Translations under genes and position numbers: made by a program
Shown here: in pieces, positions 5,673-5,865 of the stretch
How positions within the stretch are numbered: position 1 is the stretch's first letter
How the letters are laid out: each line of letters opens with the position of its first letter
The notes under the pieces: generated by a model
The model's database searches: none
Seen by the model: the letters and a program-made list of their open reading frames with translations, nothing else
Told to the model about the DNA's origin: nothing
Assembly (NCBI GenBank): GCA_002392385.1
Contig: DGGX01000175.1
Coordinates: 1-5,865 of the forward strand
Reading direction: 5' to 3'
DNA length: 5,865 nucleotides
From: Lachnospiraceae bacterium UBA3863
Lineage (GTDB): Bacteria > Bacillota > Clostridia > Lachnospirales > Lachnospiraceae

Positions 5673-5865
5673 GGAATCGTTGAGATAAACGCCTGCCGCC
5701 ATGACCAGAAGCGCTGCCCAGAAAAGCTTTCCCGGCATCTGGTGGAAAATGAGCAGGGAGAGCAGAACGCCTGCAAATGGCGATACTGCATAATAGGCGC
5801 TCGTTCTGGCTGCGCCGATCCCGCTCTGCGCAAGTACGTAAAAATGAACCTCCACCCCCATGCGG
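5316..5865 (-). CDS. EamA/DMT-family transporter, C-terminal part, with unusual antisense-overlapping tail
   Basis: The frame is open to the right edge, so the N-terminal part is missing. About 62 residues read as the end of an EamA (drug/metabolite transporter) domain: FYVLAQSGIGAARTSAYYAV, then a membrane helix with PFAGVLLSLLIF, HQMPG, and a last helix ending AAGVYL at about 5680. The (I/L)GAARTSAYYA and PFxGVLLSxLIF stretches are characteristic of the second EamA repeat. DMT transporters are ten-helix inner-membrane exporters of small metabolites; the substrate is unknown. Most family members end soon after this helix, but here the frame continues another 120 or so residues to 5316, entirely antisense to the preceding membrane-protein gene. 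That tail is charged, low in hydrophobicity and unlike any family I know. The domain call is firm; the true 3' end is uncertain, and the gene may be a recent stop-loss or a decaying copy. Confidence 0.7.
   Translation of the reverse strand, partial: RMGVEVHFYVLAQSGIGAARTSAYYAVSPFAGVLLSLLIFHQMPGKLFWAALLVMAAGVYLNDSSIRREKDFLRTICRRRAEEGQRPHDGDGIQLAQPVSGPADGPQDQEKDVGGYRDQGGQLSELPLPHQEHQDRQRRPPEVEDIVEQQRSERESAESLESTRESTAQFFCPCRLTEGLDR

Overview
This 5.9 kb window looks like chromosomal DNA from a GC-rich gut-type Firmicute, most likely Lachnospiraceae or another Clostridia. The reasons are strong AGGAGG-type ribosome binding sites, GC-rich third codon positions, a DUF6020-type membrane protein, and a small conserved protein paired with an alpha/beta hydrolase. 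It holds six protein genes, two of which run off the ends, plus one doubtful leader ORF. No rRNA, tRNA, CRISPR array, transposase or phage gene was seen.

Left block (1-1521). Two minus-strand genes, a 73-aa conserved protein and the first 31 codons of an alpha/beta hydrolase, sit 21 nt apart as a short operon. A LysR-family regulator is divergent from them on the plus strand. The 299-nt gap between them (338-636) is rich in symmetry: a 10-bp palindromic arm pair that satisfies the LysR-type T-N11-A rule (456-480), a perfect 24-bp inverted repeat with TATAAT in each arm (498-562), and two smaller hairpins before the lysR ribosome binding site. Candidate promoters put the palindrome near -66 for the hydrolase operon and at the transcription start of lysR. 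That is the classic layout of a LysR regulator that activates its divergent neighbours and represses itself.

Middle block (1600-3844, minus strand). A 724-aa SUV3-like superfamily 2 RNA helicase ends convergently with lysR. It carries an additional C-terminal four-cysteine zinc-ribbon-like motif. Its ribosome binding site almost touches the ATG, and a 28-codon ORF in the leader overlaps the start, which raises the possibility of translational coupling.

Right block (3972-5865). Divergent from the helicase is a polytopic membrane protein resembling DUF6020 / GT-C type glycosyltransferases, probably acting in envelope glycan or lipid-linked sugar metabolism. Convergent with it is the C-terminal part of an EamA/DMT-family transporter. 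The recognisable transporter sequence stops within a few bases of the membrane-protein stop codon, and its reading frame then continues for about 120 codons antisense to that gene. This points to a lost stop codon, an eroded 3' end or a real tail-to-tail overlap.

The hydrolase, small protein and LysR regulator form one likely regulatory unit. The helicase, membrane protein and transporter show no obvious functional link to it or to each other.
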